Below are positions 25,101 through 40,100 of a DNA stretch of 64,000 nucleotides, piece after piece. Source of the stretch: Sipunculus nudus (Eukaryota > Annelida > Sipuncula > Golfingiida > Sipunculidae); the NCBI GenBank assembly GCA_026874595.1, contig CM049319.1, positions 60,332,917 through 60,396,916 on the forward strand. Reading direction: 5' to 3'. Position numbers and translations under genes: made by a program. The stretch's first letter is position 1. Every line of letters starts with the position of its first letter. A model generated the notes under the pieces. It did no database searches and had not been told where the DNA came from. It saw only the letters and a program-made list of their open reading frames with translations.

Positions 25101-28100
25101 CTGGATCAGATACTCATATTATGATATCACAATATATTGTGATAAATTTGACATCATTATCATTATACAAAAACTGATATTATCCAAACAGTTATGAAAG
25201 AATGCAGTGATAATTGTCTGCTAAGACACCAGTGTGTTATAATAAGTGTACATACAATTTTTGAATAAAAATACTGGTTCATAATGTAAAATCCATACTT
25301 TATAGTATAGATACACATCGATGCACATGTATATGGGTATATAATGTGCCTGGATGTGAAAAGTTTATCTTGAGGGTTGAAGATTTCATTCAGAAAAATT
25401 GTGTATGCATCAGGATCTTGATATAACAAGTATGTTGGCCATGAAACCTCGACAACAATGTTTGTTTGCAAACTAGAAGTACACTCCTGAAACGGCTGCT
25501 AGTCAGGACAGGAGTGATCCATCCAGCATTTCATTTTACTTTGCTGCAGACAAAGAGCATAATAAATTGGCTGCATTACACCATATGTATATGTGGTTCA
25601 GTGCACAACACCATGTCATCTAGTGCCAAAACTCAATAATAGTTAGCATACCAGGCAGTGGTTAGACAGAGCAAAATGCTAAGGAATTTTCTTGCCTTGA
25701 GAAAATAAAGGGGTGGCCTTTTTGTTTACTAGGGTTTCAAATATGCGATGTTCGTGAAAGGGATTTTACTGCGAAAATAAAACCTTCTTGAATAAGAGGC
25801 CCCCTCATCAAAGGCAATTCAAGAATGATATTAATAGTAATTATTGATCCTATATATGTTACCATTAACTTAAGACAGCTATCATAAATAATCATCTTTA
25901 AATTATCTTCCAACAATAAACAGCGTTTTCTTCCTATTTGATATTCACATGGGTCCCTGTCCAAATTTTTTTAATTTTGTGAACATATTACTTCGTATAA
26001 TTAATAAATAAAATGATGGATATACCCTGTGTAGGCTATTGTATACTGAAAATGAGAATATTGAACCCTCATGAAAAAATTAAATAAGTGGAATTTCAAC
26101 GTAGTGAATTTGAAGCCAACCAAAGTATTCCATAAGAACACATGACCTGGAAGAAAAACACTGCTTGTCACTGTTATCTGGTTCTCCTTAACCATTCACT
26201 TTCATATTAAACTTTATGAAAATAAACATGAATGAAGAATGATACTCACCTTCTGCAGAATGTTGTACCTCTTAATTGAGTCTTGGAATTCATTTTTCAG
26301 TCTGTCAAACTGGAATTTTTGGGTCTGTAATGGAAATAAAAATGCAGTGCCTCTAAAAACCTGGTAGAAGTTTGCCAAAATGGTATTTTAACACATTTGA
26401 CTTTGTAAAAACTAACAAATAAGACCATAGGCTGACTAATTGATCAGCCAGTAATCCAGTCAAAACATACTGTTTCACTTAGGCCATACAAATAAAATTA
26501 ATTGTTCAACATATTCCACGCCAGTACACTCGTGCTCTTTGTCAGTCAATTTATGCAAATGAAGACCAGGTCCTTTAAAACATTGGTAATTGGTGCTATT
26601 TTCTTGAAATGCTTGCAAAATTCCATGTGACTAAAAATAGTCACCTGCTCGCATCCAATTTTTTGGTTCCAGGAGTCTGAAATACAATTTTTTTTTAATT
26701 GCCTTGAGAACTGCCCTTGTTGCTGAGATTTTTGCGGGACAAGTCTGAATGCAGCATGACTAACCACTTCATATATTTCAGTAATGTCACAGAGAGAAGT
26801 TTCCTTTTCAAGAAAGTTTGGCCAAGATGACAATGCATGACTATAATATCCAACATACAAATATCCCAAGCAAAATATGCACTAATTAAGATTCATGCAC
26901 AGCTAGACACAATGCCTTAAGTATTCTCCAAGTAGGATTTTCATATATCAACATAAAAACTGATTATTTATTTAACTTACCTTTCCTGGACCAGATGGTA
27001 TTCTTGATAACTCTTTGAGTGACAATGCAGTCTGTGTTATCACCTGGTTTGTGTTCTGTTCCGTGTCATGTCTGCAATAACAAATGACTTATCTAACAGC
27101 ATCAACATATTTACCAGACCTCCTGTATTTTTAGGAGGCACATGAAGATTAGGAAGATATAATAGTACGACTTGTCTGAACAATATAAAGACTTGTCATT
27201 ACATATACCCACCCCATGCAGCAGTTGTACATGGAGTGATCCCAGATCTAATTTTTGTTTTAACTGCTACTTTGTAAAGCAAGGTTAACTGGGTCACACC
27301 ACCAGAGTGGGCATTAGGCAAAGAATAGCGATTAGACCAATCAGGGTGTAGTATCACATTGTGCATCCAGCTCCAAATTTTAAACATGCTCTTGTAAGAG
27401 CATGTGTGATTACCCCAGTTCTGACACAGGTCCATTAACTGGACCAGTGAAAGTGGGTGTCTTATAGGGCTGTATCAATATATCAATATATCGATACGAA
27501 TCGATACACGACGTCGATACGATAACCAAAATGCGTTGCATGCTGTATTGGTCGTATTGATTGCTTGCTAATGAATAGCATTCTAACTCTAACTTTACAT
27601 ATAACCATGACGATATCTAAATGTTAATGCACTGCAGCCTATATATTTGTTGCTTTTGCTTTTACGCATGCACGGAAGTACTTCCATGACAAGCAGGCGC
27701 ATGTGAGCCATAACAGGAGAATGATAATAACGTTTATCTTTATTAATGAAATTGATATTCACATCACATATTGCTACTAAGAACAAGGTACATTCACGTA
27801 TATATCCTTTTTTATAAATATGTCATTTAATCTCTATTTTTTTATTTACGCTGCCCGACATAGGTTACTCGGAACTCCCGCGTTCGACATCAGATGTCAA
27901 ACAAATGGTTAAAGCCTGGGGACAAATCCTGTACAAACAGGAGAGTGACTAATGGGATTCATATTCACAGAATTGTAAAAAACTTTGTTATTAAATGACA
28001 TAAAAAAACAGCCTATCATCTTCCCCACCAAATGCAATAATACATGTTTGTGGCGGGGGGGGGGGGGATGCTAATTAGGGCTAAAAGAAGATCGTGATTT

Positions 28101-31100
28101 TGCTAGTCTTGATTAGTTGGATTTTATAATTAAAAGCAACTGGTTTGTTTTGTTTATTTAATATCAAGCTTAAGCTGCTTAAGTGCATAGCATACTAAAT
28201 ATGATGTATGTTAAAATAAAAAAAAACATACAAAAACAAGAAACAGAGCTTTTAATTAAGAAATGATATACAAAGAAAAATGAAACGTATCGTCAATATG
28301 TATCGGTATCGAATTAACTGTATCGCAATACGTATTGTACGGAAGAGGCGGACCGATACCCAGCCCTAGTGTCTTATGTTTAAAATTTGGAGCTGGATGC
28401 ATAATGCGATACCACATTCTCATAACAATTCAAGTCTGATAACAATTGGTATGCAAAACAGCGGGTAAAAAAAGGATATCTTGGACAATTGCATTGTATA
28501 ACTACTGCTTGAGGAGTGTACAACAAAAAATCTGTATATTATATGGAAAAGTTGTAAAGTGTCTGTTTAAAAGTCTACACTGTTATATGGGAGCTATTAA
28601 AATCAAAATGTCAACAAGCTTAGAGTCCATAGTTCTGCCTATCATTTCAAGAGATGTAATGATACTGTATTTTACGATATGATATGTATCATGATACATT
28701 AAAACCACTTCTGTTTAGTGAACACCTCAAAATAATAACCACTTTTTTTACGGTCTGAATTCTTTTTTGATCTTTATATAAGACCTTCGGGAGGTGACAA
28801 CCTCTAAATGTGACAACTTTACTGAGGTCCCACTGGGGGTTTTAATTTTGAAGTGTCACGGTACTTCACTCACAATATGACACAAGATAAGATACATGGA
28901 ATCAGAGATCAAAATCCAATGCATTACTCTTCTAAGTTTGCCATTGCCTCGATGCTTCAAAATTAATGAAAAAGCACTTATGATTGGTTAAATCCATTGG
29001 TATTTGGCCAATCAGATGGCCATTAACTGATTTCTGGCCAATGATGTTTCACCATACATGCCTTGGGTGGCCAACTATTATTGATTGCCGGGGAAGGCCA
29101 GTTTAATGTCAGACTTTTGTGTGACTAAGCAATATATATCATCAATGTATTGATATGAGGACATCTGACAGTACTAAAATGGTTAATGATTATGTGTTTT
29201 GTACACTGGTGAATCAATGCAGCCCATTAGAGCCAATCTGTTGGGGGTTCAGGGAGTGTTCTCAGGTAGAGTTATACCATGCACCTGGAAGCCTAGGTTA
29301 AGCTTCAAACAGGGGTTTTCCAGAATTCCTTCTTCACACTGTATTTTGGCTAAAGGTGCATTATATGGGGATGAAGTACAGGAGACTAAAACAACAAGTA
29401 AACTCACATTTTTATGAAGAAAAGTGTGGGTTCAATGCCTAATAGACATTCAACTAGTGAACCAACATATTAATTTTTACAAATTTCCACATTTCTAATT
29501 GTGAACCCACATTTATTTTGTGCAAAATGAACCCACTTTTAGTGTTTTTGTCAATGATGTCATGTAACACGTCCATAAAAATAGTCAAGAAGTGACTTAT
29601 CACATATTTCTAACTTTTATAATACTATTATATAGCATTTATATCATTGTGTTGTAGAAGCCTATTAAGCATTGAACCTACATTTTTTTTAAGACAATAT
29701 GTGTTTGTTTCATGTTCTAACTGATCTATATGTACCCACATACTTGTCAACGCAATCGTGTAAACATATCACGTCAGAAAAATAAGTAAAGAAATTACAC
29801 TAATTTTCCTATATAGCTAATACAATTGATGAAATATTAATGTATTATTTATAGTAAGGTATAGTAGAAGCCTATTAGGAAATTGGTGTTTTAGCTAGAA
29901 GTTCATCCCCGCATAATGCACCTATACCCAAATATTGGGTATGGTTATGAAAAGTCATGATGCGGCTTTAAATAGATGTACAGCCTAATCAAGAGAATAT
30001 ACTGTACTCACATCATCCTTTATTGTATTGATGTTATTTAAAGAAAGTTCGGGATGACTCGAAATTTTATACATTTTATAAAATGCAAAGTCAAGGTTAA
30101 TTTATTTGTTTATTGAAAATAGAATTAATTTGTGGCAGGAGTTAAGGTAAAAATTCTTACAGTCGGTCCCTTAACTGGATACTGTCTTTGTTGGTTCCTA
30201 TTTGTTTAATTGCCCTTTCTAAGGTAGTTGCTGAAATAGAACAGAAAACAGAGTTCCATTTACACAAATAATACTTAATAGACATTCTATACTTATACAT
30301 TTTAAAATTCTTTTCAAATTTTCTCTCTTGTGAATATAGATATCAGCTTCCACTTTTTCTAAACAAGGGACCCATGGGTCACGGCGCTCAGCTGATCGTG
30401 ATTGGACTATAAATGTTTCTCCACTGTGATACTATATCGAGTCGATAAAGCTTATGAATATCATGTACATGTTGGGCTATTATAAAGGAATGTAATGTAA
30501 TATGTGAGTAAATGATAAATGAAATTACCTGACTGATGGATTAATAGAGTCAAATAAAGTGGTTTATTTTTTATTTATTTAGGAGGGGTTGAAAATTGTG
30601 ATATATTTGAGCAAATATGAATGCAATGACAGCAGTAATAAGCAGTAGTAGAATGATGATAAGGCTATTTGTTGAAGGATCTAAAGTGTATGGTAGTCTG
30701 CAAGTGTTCAATTTGACAGATATGATGTTATGATTAACTATGCTGATGAAGTGATTTATGAATATGTGACTGTATGACACAATATCTCTTTAGTCTTGAC
30801 AAGGTACATTATTGTGATGCCCACCATGTCTACATATTACACAATATTGACATAATTTCTGGCATGTACATAGGTACCTATGGACGAATAGTTATACAAA
30901 ATATTAAAGTATGAATATATCTGATTCATCTTGTTCTTGCTTACTGAGGCTGACTTTGGGATGGGGTTCGGAGAAGGGAAAAGTGAGGGCAGCACGAAGG
31001 TGGATGTAGAAATATTCTATTGTAATGTTTTTCATTTATATAAGAATATGAAAAGCTAAGAGGAAAGGGGCCCTCCTACTTGGTTATAGTAAAGTTCTAA

Positions 31101-34100
31101 ATATATGATTGCAAACTAATACTCTGACAAGACTGTCATGAAGAAAAACAGTAAAAGTTTTGAGATACTGAGTTGCATACGAAAATTTACAGATGGACAG
31201 GCAAGTGGACAGAATGGACTAATACCTTTATTTCACTTTCAAGAGAATAATGCATTTAAGTTTATATATAATCCTATTTTTTTAAGCAGATCCACTTTTT
31301 CATTAAGAAGTTTTTATCTGAATAATTTTTTTATTTACAGGTTTATAAATTTTTAATTAAAAAACCTGAAAATATAAGTTAAAATATTAGAATTGTTGCA
31401 AAAGTTGCAATCATTATATATACAGAGTAAAAAACATTGGGTCATATTATGCATACACATATATTTTATTATTTTTAAATAATAAATGTTTAAACTGATT
31501 TTAAAAGAAAATAATGCCACAACATGGCATCTACAAGAATATTCCTTGAATCACTATTAAAAAGTTTTGCACATTGGAGTTTTCAGGACATGCTTAATTT
31601 TATTCACCAAAATAAAATAAAAAGTAAATTTGATAAAATAAAACATCTTTTCAAATAAAGTATACACACTGTTGGTTGAATGAGGGACAAACAATATCAT
31701 TGTGCTAATTACTATCCCAGTTTTAATTAATTACTGGAATTAATAGTCAATTTCACACCTGGTGAAGTTTTTACTCTTCTGAAGTAAGGAATTACTTATC
31801 TCATGAACATCCACACTTTCACAGCAATACACCACTTTGTGGACACAATTAAATGTACACTTTAATCATTGTAACCCTGGTGGTTTAATACAAAATCTAA
31901 AATGTAGCATGTCCAAGAATAAAATAAAATACAGAAAAATTATAACATTCATCTAGTTTATGCACCAGCTGGGGGGGGATGAGTGCAGTGCAGAGGGGAA
32001 GCCTGCTAGTAGTGGCCAAGCTGGGCCAAGGTAAGCTGCCTGGGGTGGGTTACATAATGCATGTGAAGGCGGTACTACTAGGTGGGCTAGATGTAAACAA
32101 CACTTGACATGGTGTATGAAAACATGAATAAAAGCTATTCATTCCAATTAATTTCTTTTGAAAGTTCAGATTTTAAAAGATTAAATCCTTATGCATATAT
32201 GCTGGGGAAATTAAATCAACAGTGCCAAAGTTGGACAAAATTTAAGGCATTGATTTTTTATTTATGCTAATAACTTGAAAAATTTGCAAAATTCAGATCT
32301 AATTTTGGGTAAACAATTGAATCTTGATTAAATAAAGTTATATTCCTGAAAAAAAGTCTCTAGGTTCAGCAATTCTCATGTTAGGTGAGTAAATATATTT
32401 CCTGATTTTTTAAAAAATTGCATTATGTTTTGGCCCACAACTTCAAAATAATACCCAAAACTGACCTAATTTTTGGTATGTTCATAGAAAATGTATAAAA
32501 GAATGTGAATACTATATACGATCAAAAACAGATCAGTGGTTTTTATATTAGTCAGCCTTGAAGTGTAACAATGGCTTTTTTTATGGAAAACAGAGTTTTT
32601 TTCCTTAATATCTCGAAGGAACAAAGTCCTAATGACCCAATTTTTGGTATGGTAGGAGATTTTGGGGACATCTAAAATTATGTCAACAGCCTGGGGAGCA
32701 TAGAGATGTGCACTGAATGACCTACAGTCATCAAAGTGGACTGCTTGACAATGTATTGGAATACAACAAGAGCCTCCAAAAAAATTCAATAACTAGCCTA
32801 ATTTTGCAGCTTTTATTTTCAAATTTCAGATTTTAACAGATTAAATCCTTGTATACATGGTGTGAAAATTAAATCCACAGTACTTACAGGAAAAAAACGT
32901 GCCACGGCCAAAGTTGGGCAAAATTTAAGGTACCTATTTTATATTTTTGCCAATATTTAAAAAAATTTAACAAATTTTGATCTAATTTTTGGTATACAAT
33001 TAAATTTTGATTAATTAAATTTGTATTACTGGAAAAAAGTCCCTACCTTTAACACTTTTGGTCTTAAGTGACCAAATATCTTCCTGATTTTTTTACAAAG
33101 TCCATTATGTTTGGGCCCATAACTTTTTTAAATTATATAATACTGACTTAATATCTGGCATGTACATAGGAACTATATGGAGGAATATTTATGGTAAATA
33201 TGAAGAAAACCAGATGAGTGGTTTTGATATTAGGCAGTCCTGAAGTGTGAAAATAGATTTCTAATAAAAAATTGAGGTTTTTCCTTAATATCTCAAAGGA
33301 ACAAAGTCCTATTGACCCAATTTTTGGCATGGTGGGAGATTATGGGGACATCTAACTGTATGCCGAAATTCAGATTCGTAGGTCCAACGGTGTCGAAACG
33401 TGCCAGTCTTACGGACGGACATCCAGACGGACAGACGGACGGACAGACAGACGGACGGACGACGGACAATGGACCATGACTATAGCTCAGATGACTTATA
33501 GTCAGCTGAGCTAAAAATTGTTCAAGACAAAAGTATTTAGAATGCATGGTAATATGTTGGTTCAAACAATTTAAATATTTAGCATTTTTTAATTACATGC
33601 ATGCTTTTAATTAATGAAATAATGCAGTGCATGTATTACACTTATAATGAATAAATCCAGTAATTTTATTGGTGATACTTATATCACCATATCATATCAT
33701 ATATCAAAATGATGAAATATTTCAGAATACTCCAATTAAGCTAAGGAATTTGATGAAATGGTTAATTCTGCTTGGTCAATTTCTGTTTTGCAGAGAAATT
33801 AAACCTAAAGCATAACCCCCCCTCAAGTCAAGGATACAGTTATTTTTCATATTATTCTATCCTTTAAACAATGATGATATCACTTATTTAAAAAATATAA
33901 ATAATACCAGTTTTGTCTCAAAAGAAACTTAATAAATACTCATTTCCAGTCTGAGTGATATCAGCCATAATTATCAGAGTATTTTAGTAGACAGAGAACT
34001 GCTGGTAACGTACTCACCACTGGTATTGATATTAAATATGTTGCTGCTTATTTCATCACAGAGCGTGTTAAAGCCAGCAGAACCTGTAAATATAAAACAC

Positions 34101-37100
34101 TCATACAATGACTGCACATTCAATAATGAAAATTTAAAAGCACATAAAAACAAGGGACCCATGGGCCACGGCGCTCAGCTGTTATATATGATAAAAAATA
34201 TGCTTTGGGAAAGAGGCACATGCTTGTTTTGTGTGGTAATAAATATAAGCTTTATTATGAATTGTTGGTTTTTAGCTTATGTATGATTTTGATAGTATCT
34301 TTGGAGACAGGGAAGAGGACTGATTTCATTTATTTTATTAACAAATGGAGTGCTATTGTCACACAGATTTTGACTTGGCCATATAACTTATAAGCAGCAC
34401 ATATTATGAAAGAGTTTAACTATTTATTAAAATTTAATAACAAATATTGTGCCGATATAATTTTTATTAAAACAAAATAAGAAAATCATATGATTTAAAA
34501 AAAAAATAAAATATAACTGAAATGATTATTGAAATAATATTATAGAATATATTCATGAATGCATTCATGAATACACTTTGAAAGTATCTGCACTGGTATT
34601 CAAATACTTTCATTTTTACCTGAATTCCCATTCTTATGCAATAAAATTTTTTAATGCAGTACATATTCATATTCGTATTCAAATACATTTGCAAAGCATT
34701 CACACCATGTCTAGTATTTATTCAGTTTTAGCCAAACAAAGATGTTGAGAATCCAGAATATACAAAATTCACAAATTTAAATAATGATCATAAGTACCTG
34801 GTTTTATGGCTTTTATTTATACAGTAGAACGCCTGTATTACGGTCACCATCAGGACTGGATGAAAGTGGCCTTAATACAGGAGTGGCCGTTATACAGGAC
34901 TTGACCAGGATAGGAGGGTTAAAATGGAACACGAAACCCAAGTTCAAATCTTTATTCCAATCAACAAAATAAACGTATATACATAGTATTAGAATAATAA
35001 CAGTTATCAATACAAAAAAAAAATAATAAAATATTTACAATCACATTAACCCTATTTATAACAATTACCAACAATATATACAAATACAGTGTTTATTATT
35101 AAATAACAAACAGATTGTATATCCATAATATTAGTACAAATGTTGAGAATCTCTTTGTATTCAAAAGCATACTAATAGCACGGAAGTATCAGCAGAAATA
35201 TGTGAATATTCACATATAACACTCTTTACATCTAATTATAGAAAGCAGTTATGGAAGACTGAATGACCCGCTGGTTGTCATTCGTTAATTAAATGACAAA
35301 CGTCCTGATTAAGATCCGGCTCGCACGACTTATTCCCAAACATACACGCAGGTGGGAACACATGCCTTACTATTGTGCATACTAATAAGGCTGAGTGGGG
35401 TTGTATGACGCTGGCTACGTGTCAAACAACTCAGTCACAGTCGAGTGGTTACCTTTATCCGGACACTTGTGTAATGATATTGAGGTCAGAAATGGCCACT
35501 CGATTCGTTGAGCTCATGTCACGGAGTCATTGCCCATGACCGTAATTGAGGCGTTTCACGGCCTGCGGGACCGAGTGACCTGGCCGTAATACGGAATAGA
35601 GGAGTGACCGTAATTGACAACAAAATGATTATGAAATATAATGGTCGAAAATTGGGGACCGGAAAATCTGACCGTTATAGACGTATTGACCGTTATTGAG
35701 GCGTGGCCGTAAGCAGGCGTTCTACTGTATTAAAAAAAATAAATGTAATATATTCACTTTGGACTACTTTCACATCAATCTATACACACTAGACACAGTA
35801 GGAATCTAGATTAATATTATCAACTGCATCTTTGTCTATCATTAATTTCCTTCATATGATCCCTAATGATTAGTACCGTAAAAGTCGTTGTAGAAGTCGC
35901 GACTTGTACTAAGAAATCGAATTCTAAAAACCAGAATTTTCTGGCAAAGTCGGGTTGCGACTTGTAATACGTACTTATCCCGTCCCAGTCAGCTTTTGCG
36001 GTACATGGAACGACGTCAGTTGAGCTATAATCGGCGATACCTTTAACCAGTGCTTTGTGAAACGTCTTTCCCCAATAATTTACATCTTTAACCATCTCTT
36101 ATGAAAACCTGCCTTATGTTTGGTGAACTGACGGAATTTCCATTTTATTAACATGAAATGCAAATTATAAATTTGCCCAGTTCAAGGCCAACCTGTTCTG
36201 ACAAGTCGCAATTCAAGTGACACTTCCTAATCTGCATAACTGTTATATCATGAGTCATTCTGACCCATATGTCAGTCTGCTGCTCTTTGACGTACACTTT
36301 CTTTCCGTTGAATCTCTATGGGTATGCGTGTCATTATGTAAACTCGCAGATCCATAGCCGTTTATACATGTAATGTTGCGTCACATTCGAACGGGCACTA
36401 AAGACACATCGTGAATTCTATTGCCTGCCCGGTTGAGCGCTTGGTACCAGCTGACCTTTGAAGCCGTGTAGCGGAAGTTGAAGCCCCGGGTCACCCGTGC
36501 AATGACCTTTACATCCTCAGGTCAAATAAGCCTTCCGTGACTGATATCCACGGTTATAAACTCCCATATTAAGAAACATTTGGTCACCGTCACCATCTTG
36601 TGGTTTAGAAGCGTATGGGATTGTTATAACGTTTCACGTGAGCTGCAAATAAACAATTTGCTTCGTGTTTTACCCCTGTCTCGTTCATGACGATCGTATG
36701 CCCCGTCAACAATATGGCGACACGCATGCATTACGGACAATCGTGCGTTGACGTATTCGTGATTTATTCAATGAAGCCACATTTATAAAGTACAATGAAA
36801 TAACAAACATACTATTATATATTTTATTTACTGAAATGGCCAAATACGTACCTAAATTCCACAAGAACCGACATCGTTTGGTGTCATGATGGATCTGGTT
36901 CAGCACGGCTGAGGTTTCCAGACATCCAAGTAATTTGAACATAATCACTGATAACGATGGAAATTAGACTTTCCAGATAAAATCACAGAATAAAAATCAT
37001 TAGTCTCAGTAAATATAATACCAGTTAATTCAATGGTGTTTATTTTACATTTAACTGACCGGTCAATAAAGCGTTTATGATGGCATTGTCGACTGACATA

Positions 37101-40100
37101 TTTCAGTGATTTCAGTAATACCGTGCATGTGCCGCCGCGCCTTGATGGTCAGTTGCAATAATTAATTCAAGGGTTACTTATTACGTTTTAGAGCCCTTTT
37201 AAGAAATTAGGTGAATAAATTCAAACTAAATCATTCATTCCATCCTTCAGTTGTGTTTAGTCAGTTAAACATATGCCCAATGCGGCGGATTGGGACTCGT
37301 CACGCGTTCGCAAACTAATCATAGTCTAATGAATTCACTCTACTTTTGACGATCTTTAAGGATTTAAACAGTTGCTTGATTGTGATAGTGTTTTGCTCAA
37401 GACTTTTATTTTATTCATATTCATTTAGTCATTTAACTTGATATTTGCGTTCTTATGTTACTTAACCTAGTAAGAAACGGCAATAATGACATCGGTTCAC
37501 AGCACAAAATGTTATCTGACGCATCTGACTCTGGCACTTACAAATCTTACCTGACAACTGAACCCCGACTTTATATGTAATGATTCTGTTATAACATAAT
37601 TTTAAACATTGTATTTAAGCTGTTTCATTTATTTTTATGTTTATAAATCACGTTAGTTCTACGGGGACGTTGGTTGTAGTCTTGCACCGCAGGGAATGAA
37701 ACTTCAGTTCCATAAGAATCGGACGCCTTAGGATGCCTCTGAAGTCTGGGTGCGACTTATATTATGGACTTATCCATAAACAAAACTTTAACGGGTATTC
37801 CCCAAGGGGATCCTTAAAGTCAGGGTGCGACTTGTAATAAGGATGCGACTTCTACAACGACTTTTACGGTAATGAATAATATGATTTATTTTTTTATCAT
37901 TAAAATTTCACTGAAAAATACCATAGGTGACTGCCTGGTGTTATTTGGAATAACATTGACACTGACATTCTATCCATCCATACAAGATTCTTACATCATC
38001 AGTAACTGCAAGTTAATTTTCTGTTACTCATCAACTAACAAATTCCTTTTCTATTAATTTTTTCTTTAATTTGTTATAAAAAACCAATACAAAATTATTA
38101 ATTTATTGTTTATTGTTATGTTGTTTTTCAAAACAACTACTAGATGAGTTGGGTTGGACACCTGGATCAACTGTGGATGGGCATTAGCTGCCTGGCTGCC
38201 CCAGTGTATGCTTCGCTCAAGCATGCATAATCTGATGAAAGGTCAACAAGGTCAACATACAGGTGACTGAAGAGGGGCTGGATTAAGCCTGGGTCTGACA
38301 TGGTCTCATATAAACATTAATAAAAGCCACAATATTTGGCCAATTTTTTTCAGCTTTCTAAACTACAAAGATGAAATCCTTATGTGTGCATGATATGAAA
38401 ATTATATCAACAGTGCTCTCAGGAAACAAACGTGCCATGGTCAAAGTAGGACAAAATTTAAGGTACTAATTTTATATTTATACTAATAACTTATAAAATT
38501 TGAAAAATTCAGAACTAATTTTTGGTATTCAATTGAATCTTGATAAAATAATGTTACATCCCTGACAAAAAATCTCTAGCTTCAGCAATCCTCTTGTTAA
38601 GGGAGTAAATATATTTCTTGATTTTTTAAAAAGTGCATTCTGTTTGGGCCCATAACAATTATGCAATACTGACATCATTTCTGGCATGTGCATAGCCAAT
38701 ATATAGAAAAATATGTATATTATATATGATCAAAGTCAGATCAGTGGTTTTGATATTAGACAGTCTTACAGTATAACAATGGGTTTTTAATGGAAAAATG
38801 AAGTTTTTCATTAATATTTCGAAGGAATTAAGTCCTAGTGATAAAATTCTTGGCATGGTAGGGGATTTTGGAGACATCTAACTGTATGCTAAATTTAAGG
38901 AACTTAGAGCTGAAACTGGGGAGCTGAGCTCTAGCAAACTGCATAACACTAGCTTGATATAAACTTGATGTGACATGGTGCTTGAAAACTTGAATAAAAT
39001 CTACAGTTTTTGATCAACTGGTTTCAAATTTTTGGTGTTAACAGACAAAATGCTAACAAAAACATGCTGTGAAAATTAAATCCACAGTACTTACAGGAAA
39101 AAAACGTGCCATGGTCAAACTTGGGCAAAATTTAAGGTACCAATTCTATATTTTTGCCAATATTTAAAAAAATTTAACAGATTTTGATCTAATTTTTGGT
39201 ATACAACTAAATGTTGATCAATTAAAGTTGTATTACTGAAAAAAAGTCCCTAACTTTAACACTTTTGGTCTTAAGTGACCAAATATCTTTCCTGATTTTT
39301 TTTACAAAGTCCATTATGTTTGGGCCCATAAATTTTTAAAATTAAATGATACTGACTTAATTTCTGGCATGTACATAGGAACTATATAGAGGAATATTTA
39401 TGGTAAATATGAAGAAAACCAGATGAGTGGTTTTGATATTAGGCAGTCCTGAAGTGTGAAAATAGATTTCTAATAAAAAATTGAGGTTTTTCCTTAATAT
39501 CTCAAAGGAACGAAGTCCTATTGACCCAATTTTCGGCATTGTAGGAGATTTTTGGGACATCTAACTGTATGGCAAATTTCAGATTCGTAGGTCCAATGGA
39601 ATCGAAATGTGCCAATCTTACGGACGGATGGACGACGGACAATGGACCACGACTATAGCTCAGATGACTTATAGTCAGCTGAGCTAATAAGAGACTTGGA
39701 AATCAGACTCTCACAGTACTGCCATGAACCACATTTTTTTGTACACTGTGAATTCCAGAGTTTAAAGGGACATAATCAGAAGCAAAAGTTAATCCTATTC
39801 TTTCAGACTATTATTTCAGTTGTGCTTTATACAAATGTTTCCCAGAAAAACTATCCCAGCACAGTGTCTCATTTTCTTTGCATATGACTGTTTGACACCT
39901 TACTATAGCCCTGCGTGTTGGTAAACACAGTCTGTTTACCATAACAAGGCTGCATAACCGATTAAGAGGGGCGACAATTGGTGTTTCAGCCAGCAGGAAC
40001 ATGTATTACATTTTTTGGCCAAGTCAGTCAGGGCATCTCCTGATTGGCACATTTTCACAGACCGTCTTCACGGTGGACCAAAATTTCATAAAAACCTACC

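Larger units (their letters stand above)
34150..39685 (-). mobile_element. hairpin-ended repeat, copy 5, carrying two nested insertions
   Basis: The minus-strand start stem-loop is at 39657-39685 with a short GGAC run. The end block ACAAGGGACCCATGGGCCAC is at 34150-34169, followed by GGCGCTCAGCTG. Removing the nested insertions at 34822-35727 and 35876-37869, with one TA each, leaves about 2632 bp, close to copy 1 (2596 bp). The element occupies most of syntaxin intron 1, and its end lies only about 67 nt from the exon 2 acceptor. Confidence 0.8.
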
